A DNA stretch of 64,000 nucleotides, from contig QRFJ01002088.1 of NCBI GenBank assembly GCA_006176705.1, positions 62,001 through 126,000 of the forward strand. The letters run 5' to 3'. Shown here piece after piece: positions 21,614 to 34,805 of the stretch (position 1 is the first letter of the stretch; every line of letters starts with the position of its first letter). The position numbers and the translations under genes are program-made. This DNA is from Cocos nucifera. Taxonomy: Eukaryota; Streptophyta; Magnoliopsida; Arecales; Arecaceae. The notes under the pieces were generated by a model. It had not been told where the DNA came from, made no database searches, and saw only the letters and a program-made list of their open reading frames with translations.

Positions 21614-21630
21614 CCCCGGCAACGGCGCCA
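21614..21630 (-). other. Primer binding site for tRNA-Asp
   Basis: The plus strand reads CCCCGGCAACGGCGCCA, identical to the 3' end of plant cytosolic tRNA-Asp with CCA, 6 bp from the LTR. On the sense (minus) strand this is TGGCGCCGTTGCCGGGG, the usual Athila primer site. Confidence 0.9.
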
Positions 21631-21636
21631 AAAACT

Positions 21637-23183
21637 TGATGCGTGCTAATTTATAGCTATGGCAAGTGCACCAGTCGATCAAGTAATAAAGTGAATGAGT
21701 AGAGTATCGTCCCTAGAGGATTGGAAAACAAGTACTGAAAAGCTCTTTCCTATGCTTTATTTAGAAGATCGATTTATGAGAATAAAAAAAAAAAAAAAAA
21801 AATAATTAAAATAATTAAATTTTTTTTTTTTATTAAATAGAGAGAGTGTAAATTATTGAGGTTTTAAATTCAAGAGCAATGGATTACTAAGGCAATCGGT
21901 TCACCAACTCAATCAATACGATATTCAGGTTTTTAGATTAATTTTATTTCATGTGACGGTGGAGTCTCCTAATTTATTCACTACCCTTTGGTCCAGGCAT
22001 AGCAAATCTATTAATATTTATTAATTACCCTTTGATCCAAGTGTAATTTAAATAAATATTAATGCATTAGGTTTTGTGAAACCCTCTAATTAAAATACGC
22101 TGCGTCCAAAGCGCACTAAAATTTCCGCATGCATATGAATTCTAATTTGATTCATAATACAAGGTATATAATCAAGAAGCATTAACATAGATGTACTTGG
22201 TCCGTAACATCTATGTTCATCAGATCAATTAGAAGATGGCCAGTAATCTAAAAGCATTAAGATCAGATTTATATACTCCTCATGAATAAAATTTAAAAAT
22301 AAATTATACTGAATATTGCATCAAAAGAGTGGCTACACCTTAGCCTTAGTAAAATAAAATTTAGTTCATGATAACAAATTTAAAAACAGTAAATAAAATA
22401 AAAAGCATGAAGAAATTAGACTGTTTGATTGCTGAAATTGATTATCTGTTGCTCTTGATGTGGAGAACTTGGTGAAGAAGAAGAGGCTCCTTGATATCTT
22501 CTCTCTCTTTCTTCCTCTCTCTCTTTCTTTCTTTTCCTTCTTCCCGTCTCTCTCTGTTTTTCCCTTTTTCTTTTCTCTTCCTTTTTTTTTTTTTTTTTTT
22601 CACGGCAACAGGGCTCTCTTTTCTTTTTTTTCTCACGGCAACAGGGCTTTTTTTTATAGATGAAGTCTCCAAAATCCATCCAAAACTCGATTTTAGACTC
22701 CTAAAACAATTCAAACTATGATCTGAATAATTCTGGCCGTGCGATGTTGATCAAACGGTCCAAAAACCACTCAAAAACCCGTTAAAATAACCCAGATCAA
22801 GTCGGATTTAATATCAGCCGTTGGATCATCCAATGGATTGAATCTGGGCCGTCCGATCTCGTTGAAATCAGCCTTCAGACCTTTAGTTTCAGTCGGGATG
22901 AATCTCGGCCGTTGGATCTCGACCGGGAGCTGCGGATGCCGTCCATCAGCGCCTTCTTCTCGTCCGTCCGATCAAGATTCAGTGAAAACCGCCCGTTGGA
23001 TCAGCCAGAATTCCCAAATTGCCCTCCGTGGACCGTGCGCGAGCCCGGTGTTGCGTGGACCGCCGCGTTCTTCAACCAATCAGAGCGCGCCTCCGTCTGT
23101 GAAATTCCTGAAATACCCTTCGGTTGGTCCACCGTACGCCGCGAAAAATGCTGACGTCATCCTGACGTCAGCGTTGCGTCAGC

Positions 23184-23232
<49 letters not shown>

Positions 23233-23422
23233 AAATTCGATTCTGGGCTCGTTTGAAGTCCGTTTTGCCTGAAATTTGTTTCATCTGAATCAGAAAAATG
23301 AGATCTTCACATTGGTAGCCTTCTTTCCTGCATAAGATTAATAAAAGTATCAATTTTTAATAAAATATTTTAATTTATTTTATAATTTAATACTTTTATT
23401 AGTATATTTTTACTACTTATCA
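21637..23422 (-). repeat. Athila 5' LTR (right copy)
   Basis: 1786 bp, the same length as the left LTR and nearly identical to it. TGACGTCA pairs lie at 23152-23159 and 23163-23170. The right end ...CTTATCA is followed by an imperfect second copy of the last 41 bp of the LTR, which looks like a join scar. Confidence 0.95.
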
Positions 23423-23467
23423 GTAAATTTAATACTTTTATTAAGTATATTTCTTACTAACTTATCA
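23423..23467. repeat. Imperfect duplicate of the Athila LTR tail
   Basis: These 45 bp repeat the last 41 bp of the LTR with four single-base insertions, then pass into copia A LTR sequence. This pattern is expected when a noisy long read is appended to a contig end with a short overlap. Confidence 0.75.
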
Positions 23468-23861
23468 GCAGCACTGCTTGCAGAGACGATGGGTGATCTT
23501 CAGAAGGTGTTTTGAAGATCCTCTAAATTAGATTCAGATCTGATTTTTGGAGAAAAGAAAGAGAAGAAGAAGATCTCCAAATCTAGTTTGAGTGGATACC
23601 GGTAGAGGCCAGGCACTTGCGTGGCTAGATCCAGAACCTTAGAGCTTTTGCAGGATCATCAATGGATAATCAGATTACCCAAGATCAAGGTAAAAATTAA
23701 TTCAAAATTAATTCAGTTTTATTTTTTTAATTATTAATTTATAAATTAGATCTAAAAAAGTGTCAGATCTGATCTGGATTAGAGAGAAAATTTTTGAAAT
23801 ATGCCTCTCGATCCAATCAGATCTGAACGAACCTGATCCGAGAAATCAGGATTTTCCTTCA
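23468..23861 (+). repeat. Copia A LTR, terminal part (first noisy copy)
   Basis: Co-linear with 40647-41040 and with 32534-32925, ending ...CCTTCA. A degenerate primer site (TGGAATCAGAACC, 23864-23876) follows. Confidence 0.85.
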
Positions 23862-23863
23862 AC

Positions 23864-26800
23864 TGGAATCAGAACCAGGTTCTTATAATTTTTTTAGATC
23901 TAATTTAATCTAATTAATTAGTTATTTTAGATATCATATGAGATATGATTAAATCTAAAATTAAAAATTAAAAAAATTAAAAAAAAATTAATTTAGATCT
24001 AATATGTATGAGATACATAACTAGACTAGGAATAGAATTATTCTGTGTAGTCTAGTTTTATCATAATTTTTGTTTGATTTAAAAGTAATTTTAGATCTAT
24101 TTATTTTTTATTTTTTTATATTATAAATGATATAATCAGATCTAAAAATAGAAAATAAAATAAAATTAATTGTTCATATGAGATATGAAAGTTGCATGTT
24201 TATACTAGTTGTAGAATAGTTTTGCAAATAGGTCATAGATTAAATTTTATTTGATATGATCGAATTTTAAATTTAATTTTTTTAGATGATTATGAGATAT
24301 AATTTAGATCTAAAAAATATGCATGCATCTGATATATGTTATATATACAAAACATGTTTTAATTAGATCTATCTTTTATTGGCAGATATATGCTTAGATC
24401 TAATTTATTTTTGGTTAGATTTAGCTATTTCTGATTAAGGCATTGCCCTTGGCCGTTCGGTTATAAGAACAATGTAAAGGCTTAAAGGACCCTCTCCTCC
24501 CATTCGATGGGGTGTTCTTATGATGTGTAGGGGTGTTCGCGTTCATCCTTAATCAAAAATTTGAAAACTTTACTTTATGCAAAAACCCTAGATCCTGAAA
24601 CCGCTAGGATCTTTTTACATGTTTTTTTAAGAACCCTAACTTAATTAAGAATTAAGGTTATTAAATTCAATTAATCTAAAAATTGAGGAATTTCATATCT
24701 AAGACCATATTCATAAATCTGGTTCGGACTTTGGGTAGCTCAATTGCCTAGCGGTTGATCAAAACCGAATCAAGAGGTGGTTAGATGGGACGATCAACAA
24801 TGCTTAAATTAACGCAGCCTAATAGGATTAAGTTCTGGTCAGGATTGAGTCACGAAATGTTGATCGATCAAGCTAAGACCTAATTAGGCTCAGTGGTTAG
24901 AGTTCCGGATTTGATAGGCCTAACCCAATTGGTTCGTGTCTCAATAATTCTGGTATCTAAGAATAAGTTTGGCAGATATGATCGACTGATTTTTAATTGG
25001 AAGCTACTCAACTCTAATGTGTTTCTTGTCGAGTTAATGGAATATCCTTCCACCGTTCTCACTTACCTGGCCATGTTTTGTGATTCAGTTTCTGATTCTA
25101 CCGGTGGTCAATAATCTGAGGCTAAACTCATGCCACTAGGTTAGTCATAAGTAGTATGACTATGTCACAGTCTCGTTTAATGAGACCTAAATTAAATCTT
25201 TCTTTAGAAAAGATTAAGCCAAAAATCTTCCACCAGTGTAGTATTGCGGGCCCTTCCCGGGTTGATTGTGTCTCGACTGGTTATTGTGTGGCTCCAGTTG
25301 CACCAGAAAGACGTAAGCTCATATCTATTAGGCATGGATGCTACAGGCTGGAGGATGAATTGGGCTCAATATTTTGGATATGGTGAGAGACTCAACTAGA
25401 AATTCTGTCTGTGCAAATGGTGGATCTAACTAACTAAGGAGTGGATCAATATTCTGGACACGGTGAGATTCATGAATTAGAGGACCAAGTTTGGGATGTG
25501 CACCATGATTAAGAATCATTGAACAAGAGTTGTTCACCATTGGCTAACCCATTACCAATAACTATTAAAAGGTGAGGTTGATGAGTAAGTCGGTGGGACC
25601 ACACCACCACTAGAAATCAGTAATTATGAAGATTTTTGCATCTCTACAGAGGGAGTGTAGGGATCCGAGAAAATAGTGGGAGCTAATTTATTTAAAAACA
25701 AAATTCCTAAACAAATTGGTTTAAGTCTTAATTACATATCTAACTAGAAACTTTGACTCTCTACAGGAGATGTTCTGCATCACCACTAGGCACGAATCCT
25801 AGAACACCACATAACTGGGACGAAACCAAATTTACAAGGATTGGCTCCAAAAACTTCAAAATCTCATTTTGGTTCCAAAGAAGTTAAACTCATGTATTAG
25901 ACTAGGACCCTCCCACCTTATTAGCTCGTCCATCCACTGAACAGAGAGCATCTCTAGATAAGTAGACTGACGAAGATAATAAGGCCAGATACTACATATT
26001 GGGCTCAATGTCTAATGAGCTTCAGTACCAACATGAAGATATCAGAACTGCTCGCTAAATGTTGGCTCACCTACAGGAGATGTTTGGTGAACAGAGTCGC
26101 GCAGCCAAGTATCAAGTCACTAAACGACTATTCAAGGCTAAGATGCACGATGGACAGTCAGTCCAAGATCATTGTCTGATGATGATCAAGGACTTGGAAG
26201 ATCTTAAGAAGCTCGAAGTGAGGTTGGACTTGGATCTACAGAATGACATAATTCTGCAATCCTTGATTGATGCATTTGGGTAGTTCATCATGAACTACCA
26301 TATGCATGAACTTCAAAACTCCTGGCCGAACTTATGAACATGCGTGGTTTACCACTTGAACTTTCCATGAAAAGGTTCTAAAGGCCTCAGTGCTTGCTTA
26401 TGGAATGGACTTCTTCCAAGAGAAAGTCTTTGGAAAGAAAGAAAAAATCTATGAAAAATAGAAGATGGAAAGGAGGAAAGAAGAAAAAAATAGATTCTAC
26501 CGAAGTAAGTCAGGCCGTCTTGACAAAGAAAGTATTTTCATTGCAATAATGGATGCCACTGAAAAGCGAAAATGCCCTACTGTACTGGCCACCCTAAAGG
26601 AAGAAGGAGGCAGGTCTCTTCTGGAAGGTATGCTCATTATTGATGTCTAACCCTGTACGATTTCTTCGTGCATCCAGGTTGGGTGCTTGTACTCTTAGTT
26701 CTAGTGCTCTACTGTTTGCCCTGTCTATACAGGGTCTTTGAGCGATAGCAGGAAGACTGATGGGATGGTGATGTATGATTCCTACGTGTCGGAAATAGAG

Positions 26801-29800
26801 CAATGGTCTGCCCGTTGGTCGTGGAAACATACCCCTCTTCGACTTACCATGGGTTTAGACTTAGTATTAAAAAGACTGTTTATTATTGTACTACAGCAAG
26901 CAGGAATTTGATTTTCTATTTCTTGCCTTGCATGTAGAAGGCGTATGTAATTATGTTTTCTTAAGGACCTTATAACATTCTTTTATGAAAGAAATATAAA
27001 GTGCAAAATAGTTTCCTTATTAACGATCATTTATCAGTTACATGTGGATGTATTCTGTTTTAACTTTGAGCAATAGGATGTGAATTGCTCATAAATTCAA
27101 AACATCCTAGGGATTTAGTCCTTATACTGTATGAGGTATCTATGGCAGCTATAATTAGGTCAGGGTATTAGCAGAAGATTAGGGTTAACAAATTGGAGAA
27201 AAACTTGGGCTATGTGAGTCCATTGTACTTTCGAGTAATATCCAATTTGTTGAATCTCTTATCTTCATTGGGCAAATGACCAAGCTCCCTTTTTGTTAGA
27301 CATGGGGTAAAGGACACAGATCTTCTTGCTCCTAGTACATGACAGATGTCTATGGCCCATTTGATGTGCTGGCTAGATGGCCAAACTTAGTCTTACTGTT
27401 CATAACCTTTACGATGATTTATCCAATGGTTATGTGGGATGTGCTATCTTATGAGACACATAGGTCTGAAGCCATTGTGAAAAGTTTAATAGGTAATTCA
27501 GACATGTAGAGTAGAACAAGCAAATTGTGGAAAATCCCTTAAGTTCTTGTTGATCAAGATCTGAACAAGCGTTGAGTACCTTGTCAAGAAATTTTTGGAC
27601 TATCTCAATAAATGCTAGTCTCTCAATGGACTCCACCATGTAACATCTCAACTTAATGGAAATTCAAACGGAGAACCGGACCCTATTAGATATGGTCCGA
27701 TTTCATTGAATGAGCTTTCATTAGACCTTCCTGAGTATTTCTTTAGGGATGCTGTTTGTTTAACTGCAATTTATACTTATTGAATAGAGTTCCTTCTAAA
27801 ACTGTTCCTTACCACACCGTATAACAGATATGCTATGGTAAGAAACCAAGTCTGCAGTCATCTTAGAATTTTGGATGTCTGGCTCATGTCAAAGAAGACA
27901 ATTAAGTGGAAAAGTTAGACTTTAGGATCCTTTACAGCTCGATTCATAGGATATCCTAAAGTAGTCATTAGAATAGTTATTTCTACATTCTTAGAAGATC
28001 AACATTGTGGATTGTGAGTCAACATGCCATCTTTCTTGAAAAGATTAATTTATTCAAGACTAGCGGCATTTAGGAAACAAAATCAAGTTCAAATGATGAT
28101 AAAGTTCTCACAAGAGCAAACGAGCTAAGGACCAAATGAAACTAAATCAGGTTAAGCTATCCATACACTACCTCGCCCACCTCGTAAAATCGAAAAGGGT
28201 TTTTCAGTCCCTCCTGATAATGGTTACTTAATACTATTTCAAAGGATGTAGAGAAAATGTTCTTGTTATAGGTAATGTGGGTTCATGGTGATGATCCCAA
28301 AAACCTATAACGAGCGCGATATCAGGATATCGACTTCTGAGAAATGGTTAGAGGCAATAGAAGTCAAAAAATTGGACATTGATGCACTCAAGACTAAGTC
28401 TGGACCTTGAATAGATCCACCAGAAGGTATAGTATATCTATTGGGTGTAAATGGATTTTCAAGAGAAGAGTTGGTGCAGATGGGAATGTGAAGACATTCA
28501 AGGCTAGATTAGTGGCAAAAGGATCGATAGTCAGACGGAAAGCATGACTATCAAGTATACCTTTTCACCAGTAGCTATGGCTAAAATCCATTCGCACATT
28601 GCTTGCCATTATAGGCCTATTTTCAAGTTATTGAAATATGGCAAATGGACATGAAACGATGTTCTTAAATGGATATCTAAAGAAGATATCTATATTGAAA
28701 TAGGCCGCTAGGTTTCACGATCCATTGATGATGATCACAAGAATTTGCAAGCTGCAAAGGTCCATATATGGACTTAAGCAAGCATCTCGGAGTTGGAATA
28801 CTCATTTTGAATGATTGTGATCAAAATTGTTTTGGTTTCATCAAGATTATGAGGGAGCTATGTATCTTCAAAAAGGTCAGTGGGACGCTATTGTCTTTTC
28901 GTATTGAACGTGGATGACATTCCTCCTTATCGGGAATGATATTCCCATTTGACCATAGTTTAAATGTGGTTATCTAAAGAATTCTTTCATGAAGCTAGGA
29001 GAAGCATCCTTTATCTTAGAAATTAAGGTCTATTAGAGATATAGACCAAATAGGATGCTAGAACTTTCACAGAAGGTAATGTGACATAGACGAAGTACTA
29101 AAGAGGTTTAGTATGGGAAAACTCTAAAGAGGGTTAGTACCTTCAACATGGCATTCATCTTCCAAGAAGATGCGCTCCCAGCCACACCTGAGGAAATAGG
29201 ATGCTTGAGCAAGATCCCTTATGCTTCAGCAATAGGGAGCCTCATGTATACCATGATTATGTACATGACCTGATATAGCCCATGCCGTGAGTGTCACGAG
29301 AAGTATTAGATCGAATCCAAATGAAGAACACAGGACTTCTGTGAATGTATCCTTAAAGTATGAGAAGAACTAAGATATATGTGTGGTCTTTGGTAATGGA
29401 GAACTCCAAGTCCAAAGGGTTATATGACTTGAAATTTATGTTTGATGTAGATAATCGAAAGTCGACATCTGGAGTATATTTTTGTGCAATGGTGGAGCTG
29501 TCAGTGGAAAAATATTTAAACAGACAGTGATAGCGATTCCACCATGGAAGACAATACATCACGTGTGTCAGAAGCTGTTGATGGAGCATTCTAGTATAAG
29601 AAGTTTGTCACGGAGATCAGAGTAATGCCATCCAATGCCATTCCGGTTGTACTCTGAACAATAATTTGCATCATAGCCTTGCTAAAGAGCGACGTCTCAC
29701 TAGAAGTTCAAGCACAATCGAGCGGCGATACCACCTCATCCGCGATATCTTGAGAAGGGTTACGTCAAGTCAAGAGAGTCGACTCCGCAGGACAATATGG

Positions 29801-29900
29801 TAGACCTGCTTACAAAGCCATTGGCCAATAGAAGATCGAAGCCCACTTAAAAGATAGGACTTAGATTTATAGCCAATTGGCTTTAGGTCAGTGTGAGTTT
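23864..29900 (+). pseudogene. Copia A interior, noisy first copy
   Basis: Co-linear with 32928-38780 throughout: a leader of about 1.9 kb, Gag start near 25770, Gag core (75 clean codons at 26059-26283, with HLQEMFGEQSRAAKYQ), protease, integrase, reverse transcriptase and RNase H, ending near 29880. It is broken by single-base insertions and deletions every few tens of bases, most of them insertions, and by some G-to-A and C-to-T changes. No domain stays in frame. The error pattern resembles unpolished long-read sequence more than ordinary decay. It ends in a copia A LTR start at 29901 and then the N gap. Confidence 0.75.
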
Positions 29901-30756
29901 TACTTAGATATGAGTGATCCTAAAAAGCCAGAATTGGCCGACACTTGTTAATATACGTCTAAGGAAAAAATTATAATTTTGACTATTAAATAATAAAGTG
30001 GGTTATTTTACTATCACATAAGTGTATTTAGTGTCTGTGATACATCCTTAAGTTAGTGTTAAGGATTAATTCATATATTCAAGAGTTGAAATTTAAGACA
30101 TGAATTTTCATTTATTAACTCATAAAATGCTTCTGACCGTAGGATCATCATGAGGATGGTGATTGATCTGGATGGTAAGTGTACAATCACTTCTTTATAG
30201 TAGACGAGTCTTGAGTCTATGGTGTGTAGACACCGGAGCAAGAGTACAGGTACTCATTAGAGAACGAGGGCACTGAGTGTGACCACCTCGAGTAGTCATA
30301 AGGAAGTCTACCTTCTCGTCGATGACTGACTCGATGCTGCAGTGGTGTGTCTGGTTCTTTGACCTGAGGTGCATCGGTAGTTTACCTTGAGGGTGTTATA
30401 GTTTGACTACACTATGACTTGGTCTCTTAGCCATTCGAAACCCTGAGGTGTATTTGGCTATAGCATGTTCATTGTAGGAATTGGATTCCACCAAGATGGA
30501 ATCTATCTACCTCGGTGGATGAGGAGCAGTTCTATGATAATCATGAGAATCAAGTCCATAAGCCCATGGCCATGGCAGAGAGTGAAATAATAGAAAGAGT
30601 TTCTATTAAGATTTTTACATCAGACTTCAATCGACTGATTAAATCATATGATAAATTTGGGTTTGACGAGTTCACCTTAACCCTAATCTGATCGGGGCTC
30701 ATGATAAAGAACTTAATCGCACATGTAGCTACACCGGAAGGCTTCAATTCTCTCTT
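29901..30756 (+). repeat. Copia A LTR start beside the gap
   Basis: About 856 bp co-linear with the first part of the 3' LTR at 38781. At several diagnostic positions (for example GAGTACAGGTACTC) it agrees with that LTR against the 5' LTR at 14544. It is cut by the run of Ns. Confidence 0.8.
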
Positions 30757-30781
30757 NNNNNNNNNNNNNNNNNNNNNNNNN
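30757..30781. other. Assembly gap of 25 N
   Basis: Exactly 25 unknown bases. The sequence on its left is noisy copia A LTR and on its right noisy Athila LTR, which are not adjacent in either element. Confidence 0.98.
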
Positions 30782-32271
30782 CTTCTAAGGATTGGATATA
30801 ATCAAGTACTGAAAGCTTCTTTCTATGCTTTATTAGGACAAAGATCGATTTATGAGAATAAAAAAAAAAAAAAATTAAAAAAAAATAATTTAAAATAATT
30901 AAATTTTTTTTTTTTTTTATTAAATAGAGAGAGTGTAAATTATTGAGGAATTTTAAATCAAGTGTAGTGTGGTCTTCACGGTATTGATTTATCGACAGAT
31001 AATTAAGGCAATCGGTTCACCAACTCAATCAATACGATATTCAGGTTTTTAGATTAATTTTATTTCATGTGACGGTGGAGTCTCCTAATTTATTCACTAC
31101 CCTTTGGTCCAGGCATAGCAAATCTATTAATATTTATTAATTACCCTTTGATCCAAGTGTAATTTAAATAAATATTAATGCATTAGGTTTTGTGAAACCC
31201 TCTAATTAAAATACGCTGCGTCCAAAGCGCACTAAAATTTCCCGCATGCATATGAATTCTAATTTGATTCATAATACAAGGTATATAATCAAGAAGCATT
31301 AACATAGATGTACTTGGTCCGTAACATCTATGTTCATCAGATCAATTAGAAGATGGCCAGTAATCTAAAAGCATTAAGATCAGATTTATATACTCCTCAT
31401 GAATAAAATTTAAAAATAAATTATACTGAATATTGCATCAAAAGAGTGGCTACACCTTAGCCTTAGTAAAATAAAATTTAGTTCATGATAACAAATTTAA
31501 AAACAGTAAATAAAATAAAAAGCATGAAGAAATTAGACTGTTTGATTGCTGAAATTGATTATCTGTTGCTCTTGATGCGGAGAACTTGGTGAAGAAGAAG
31601 AGGCTCCTTGATATCTTCTCTCTCTTTCTTCCTCTCTCTCTTTCTTTCTTTTCCTTCTTCCCGTCTCTCTCTGTTTTTCTCCTTTTTCTTTTCTCTTCCT
31701 TTTTTTTTTTTTTTTTTTCTCACGGCAACAGGGCTCTTTTTTTATAGATGAAGTCTCCAAAATCCATCCAAAACTCGATTTTAGACTCCTAAAACAATTC
31801 AAACTATGATCTGAATAATTCTGGCCGTGCGATGTTGATCAAACGGTCCAAAAACCACTCAAAAACCCGTTAAAATAACCCAGATCAAGTCGGATTTAAT
31901 ATCAGCCGTTGGATCATCCAATGGATTGAATCTGGGCCGTCCGATCTCGTTGAAATCAGCCTTCAGACCTTTAGTTTCAGTCGGGATGAATCTCGGCCGT
32001 TGGATCTCGACCGGGAGCTGCGGATGCCGTCCATCAGCGCCTTCTTCTCGTCCGTCCGATCAAGATTCAGTGAAAACCGCCCGTTGGATCAGCCAGAATT
32101 CCCAAATTGCCCTCCGTGGACCGTGCGCGAGCCCGGTGTTGCGTGGACCGCCGCGTTCTTCAACCAATCAGAGCGCGCCTCCGTCTGTGAAATTCCTGAA
32201 ATACCCTTCGGTTGGTCCACCGTACGCCGCGAAAAATGCTGACGTCATCCTGACGTCAGCGTTGCGTCAGC

Positions 32272-32343
<72 letters not shown>

Positions 32344-32533
32344 AAATTCGATTCTGGGCTCGTTTGAAGTCCGTTTTGCCTGAAATTTGTTTCATCTGAA
32401 TCAGAAAAATGAGATCTTCACATTGGTAGCCTTCTTTCCTGCATAAGATTAATAAAAGTATCAATTTTTAATAAAATATTTTAATTTATTTTATAATTTA
32501 ATACTTTTATTAGTATATTTTTACTACTTATCA
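30782..32533 (-). repeat. Third Athila LTR copy, truncated at the gap
   Basis: Co-linear with the other two LTRs from about their 77th base to the ...CTTATCA end. The first 200 bp are noisy, including about 25 extra bases near 30960-31005. It has one instead of two CACGGCAACAGGGCT units and a longer T-run (32274-32342). It joins copia A LTR at the same base as the second copy, so it may be the same physical LTR assembled twice. Confidence 0.9.
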
Positions 32534-32925
32534 GCAGCACTGCTGCAGAGACGATGGGTGATCTTCAGAAGGTGTTTTGAAGATCCTCTAAATTAGATTC
32601 AGATCTGATTTTTGGAGAAAAGAAAGAGAAGAAGAAGATCTCCAAATCTAGTTTGAGTGGATACCGGTAGAGGCCAGGCACTTGCGTGGCTAGATCCAGA
32701 ACCTTAGAGCTTTTGCAGGATCATCAATGGATAATCAGATTACCCAAATCAAGGTAAAAATTAATTCAAAATTAATTCAGTTTTATTTTTTTAATTATTA
32801 ATTTATAAATTAGATCTAAAAAAGTGTCAGATCTGATCTGGATCTGAGAGAAAATTTTTGAAATATGCCTCTCGATCCAATCAGATCTGAACGAACCTGA
32901 TCCAGAAAATCAGGATTTTCCTTCA
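32534..32925 (+). repeat. Copia A LTR, terminal part (clean copy)
   Basis: Ends ...CCTTCA at 32925, two bases before the primer site. It matches 40647-41040 of the 3' LTR. Confidence 0.9.
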
Positions 32926-32927
32926 AC

Positions 32928-32940
32928 TGGTATCAGAGCC
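32928..32940 (+). other. Copia A primer binding site (initiator tRNA-Met)
   Basis: TGGTATCAGAGCC, the standard plant Ty1/copia site complementary to the 3' end of initiator tRNA-Met, two bases after the LTR. Confidence 0.95.
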
Positions 32941-34805
32941 AGGTTCTTATAAATTTTTTTAGATCTAATTTAATCTAATTAAATTAGTAATTTTAGATAT
33001 CACATGAGATATGATTAGATCTAAAATTAAAAAATTAAAAAATTAAAATTAATTAATCTAGATCTAATATGTATGAGATACATAACTAGACTAGGAATAG
33101 AATTATTCTATGTGTAGTCTAGTATAATCATAATTTTTATTTGAATTAAATATAATTTTTAGATCTATTTATTTTTTATTTTTTGATATTATAAATATTA
33201 TAATCAGATCTAAAAATAGAAAAATAAATTAAAATTTAATTTATTCATATGAGATATGATAGTTGCATGTTTAGACTAGTTGTAGAATAGTTCTACAAAT
33301 AGGTCTAGATTAAATTTTATTTGATATGATCAAATTTAAATTTAATTTTTTAGATGATTATGAGATAATTTAGATCTAAAAAATATGCATGCATGATATA
33401 TGTGATATATACAAAATATATTTTAATTAGATCTAATTTTTTATATGAGATATATGCTTAGATCTAATTAGTTTTTGTAGATTAGTTGTATTTCTGATTA
33501 AGGCATTCCCTTGGCCGTCCGGTCATAAGAACAAAGTAGGGCTTAAAGACCCTCTCCTCCCATTCGATGGGGTGTTCTTATGATGTGTAGGGGTGCTGCG
33601 CGTTCGTCCTTAATCAAAAATTGAAAACTTACTTTCTGCAAAACCCTAGATCCTGAAACCCTAGGATCTTATTTACATGTTTTGTTTATGAACCCTAACT
33701 TAATTAAGAATTAAGTTTATGAAATATCAATTAGGTCTAAAATTGAGAATTTTCAGATCTAAGACATATTCATAAATCTGGGTTCGGGCTTGGGTAGCTC
33801 AATTAGGTCTAGCGGTTGATCAAACCGAATCAAGAGTTGGTTAGATGGGATCAACAATGCTTAAATTGACCAGCCTAATAGGATTAAGTCTGGGTCAAGA
33901 TCGAGTCACGAAGTGATCGATCAAGCTAAGACCTAATTAGGCTCAGTGGTTAGAGTCTGGATTGTAGGCTAACCCAATTGGTTCTGGCTCAATAATTTGG
34001 TGTCTAAGGTAAGTTTGGCAGATACGATCGACTGATTTTTAATTGGGAGCTACTCGACTCGAATGCATTCTTGTCGAGTTAATGGCATATCCCTTCCACC
34101 GGTCTCACTTACCTGGCCATGTTTGTTGACTCAGTTCTGATCTGAGGTGGTCAATAATCCGAGCTAACCCATGCCACTAGGTTAGTCATAATAGTTATGA
34201 CTATGTCAAGTCTAGTTTAATGAGACCTAAATCAAATCTTCCTAAGAAAAGATTAAGTCTAAGGTCTTCCACCATTGTAGATGTGCGGGCCCTTCCCGGG
34301 GTTGATTGTTCTCGACTGGTTACAGTGGCTCAGTTGCACCAGAAAGATGCAACCATGTCTATTAGGCATTGGATGCTATAGGCTGGAGGATGAATTGGGC
34401 TCAATATTTTGGATACGGTGAGAGACTCAATTAGGAAATCCAATCTGTGCAAATGGTGGGTCTGACTTAACTAAGGAGTGGATCAATATTCTGGACACGG
34501 TGAGATTCATGAATTAGAGACCAAGTTTGGGTGCACCATGATTAGAGAATCATTGAACAAGAGTTGTTCACTCATTGGCTAACCCATCACCAATAACTGT
34601 TAGGTGAGGTGATGAGTCAGTTGGTGGGACCGCACCACCCACTAGAAATCAGTAATCATGGAGATTTTTGCATCTCTACAGAGGGAAGTGTAGGGATCCG
34701 AAGAAAATAGTGGGAGCTAATTTATTTAAAAATAAAATTCCTAAATAAATTGGTTAAGTCTTAATTACAATATCTAACTAGAAACTTTGACTCTCTACAG
34801 GAAAA
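32941..34805 (+). other. Copia A untranslated leader
   Basis: About 1.87 kb of AT-rich sequence between the primer site and the Gag ATG. AGATCTAA-type motifs are frequent in the first 550 bp. No credible ORF is seen. Confidence 0.8.

Larger units (their letters stand above)
16233..23422 (-). mobile_element. Young Athila-like Ty3/gypsy element, non-autonomous
   Basis: A complete element on the minus strand with two 1786-bp LTRs, a tRNA-Asp primer site, a polypurine tract, gag and protease. Reverse transcriptase, RNase H, integrase and any envelope-like ORF are absent: only about 1.1 kb without coding potential separates the protease from the polypurine tract. The LTRs differ by roughly one clear substitution (C/T at about 17058 and 22461) besides homopolymer-length changes, so the insertion is recent. 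Flanks do not show an obvious 5-bp duplication (GGAAT on the left, GCAGC after the last TATCA), and about 180 bp of the host LTR is missing, which points to a deletion or a mis-join. Confidence 0.85.

Noticed and set aside
29901..32925. A genuine middle LTR of a tandem copia array
   Set aside because: Not accepted at face value because of the N gap, the noisy left copy, and the impossible neighbours on either side of the gap.
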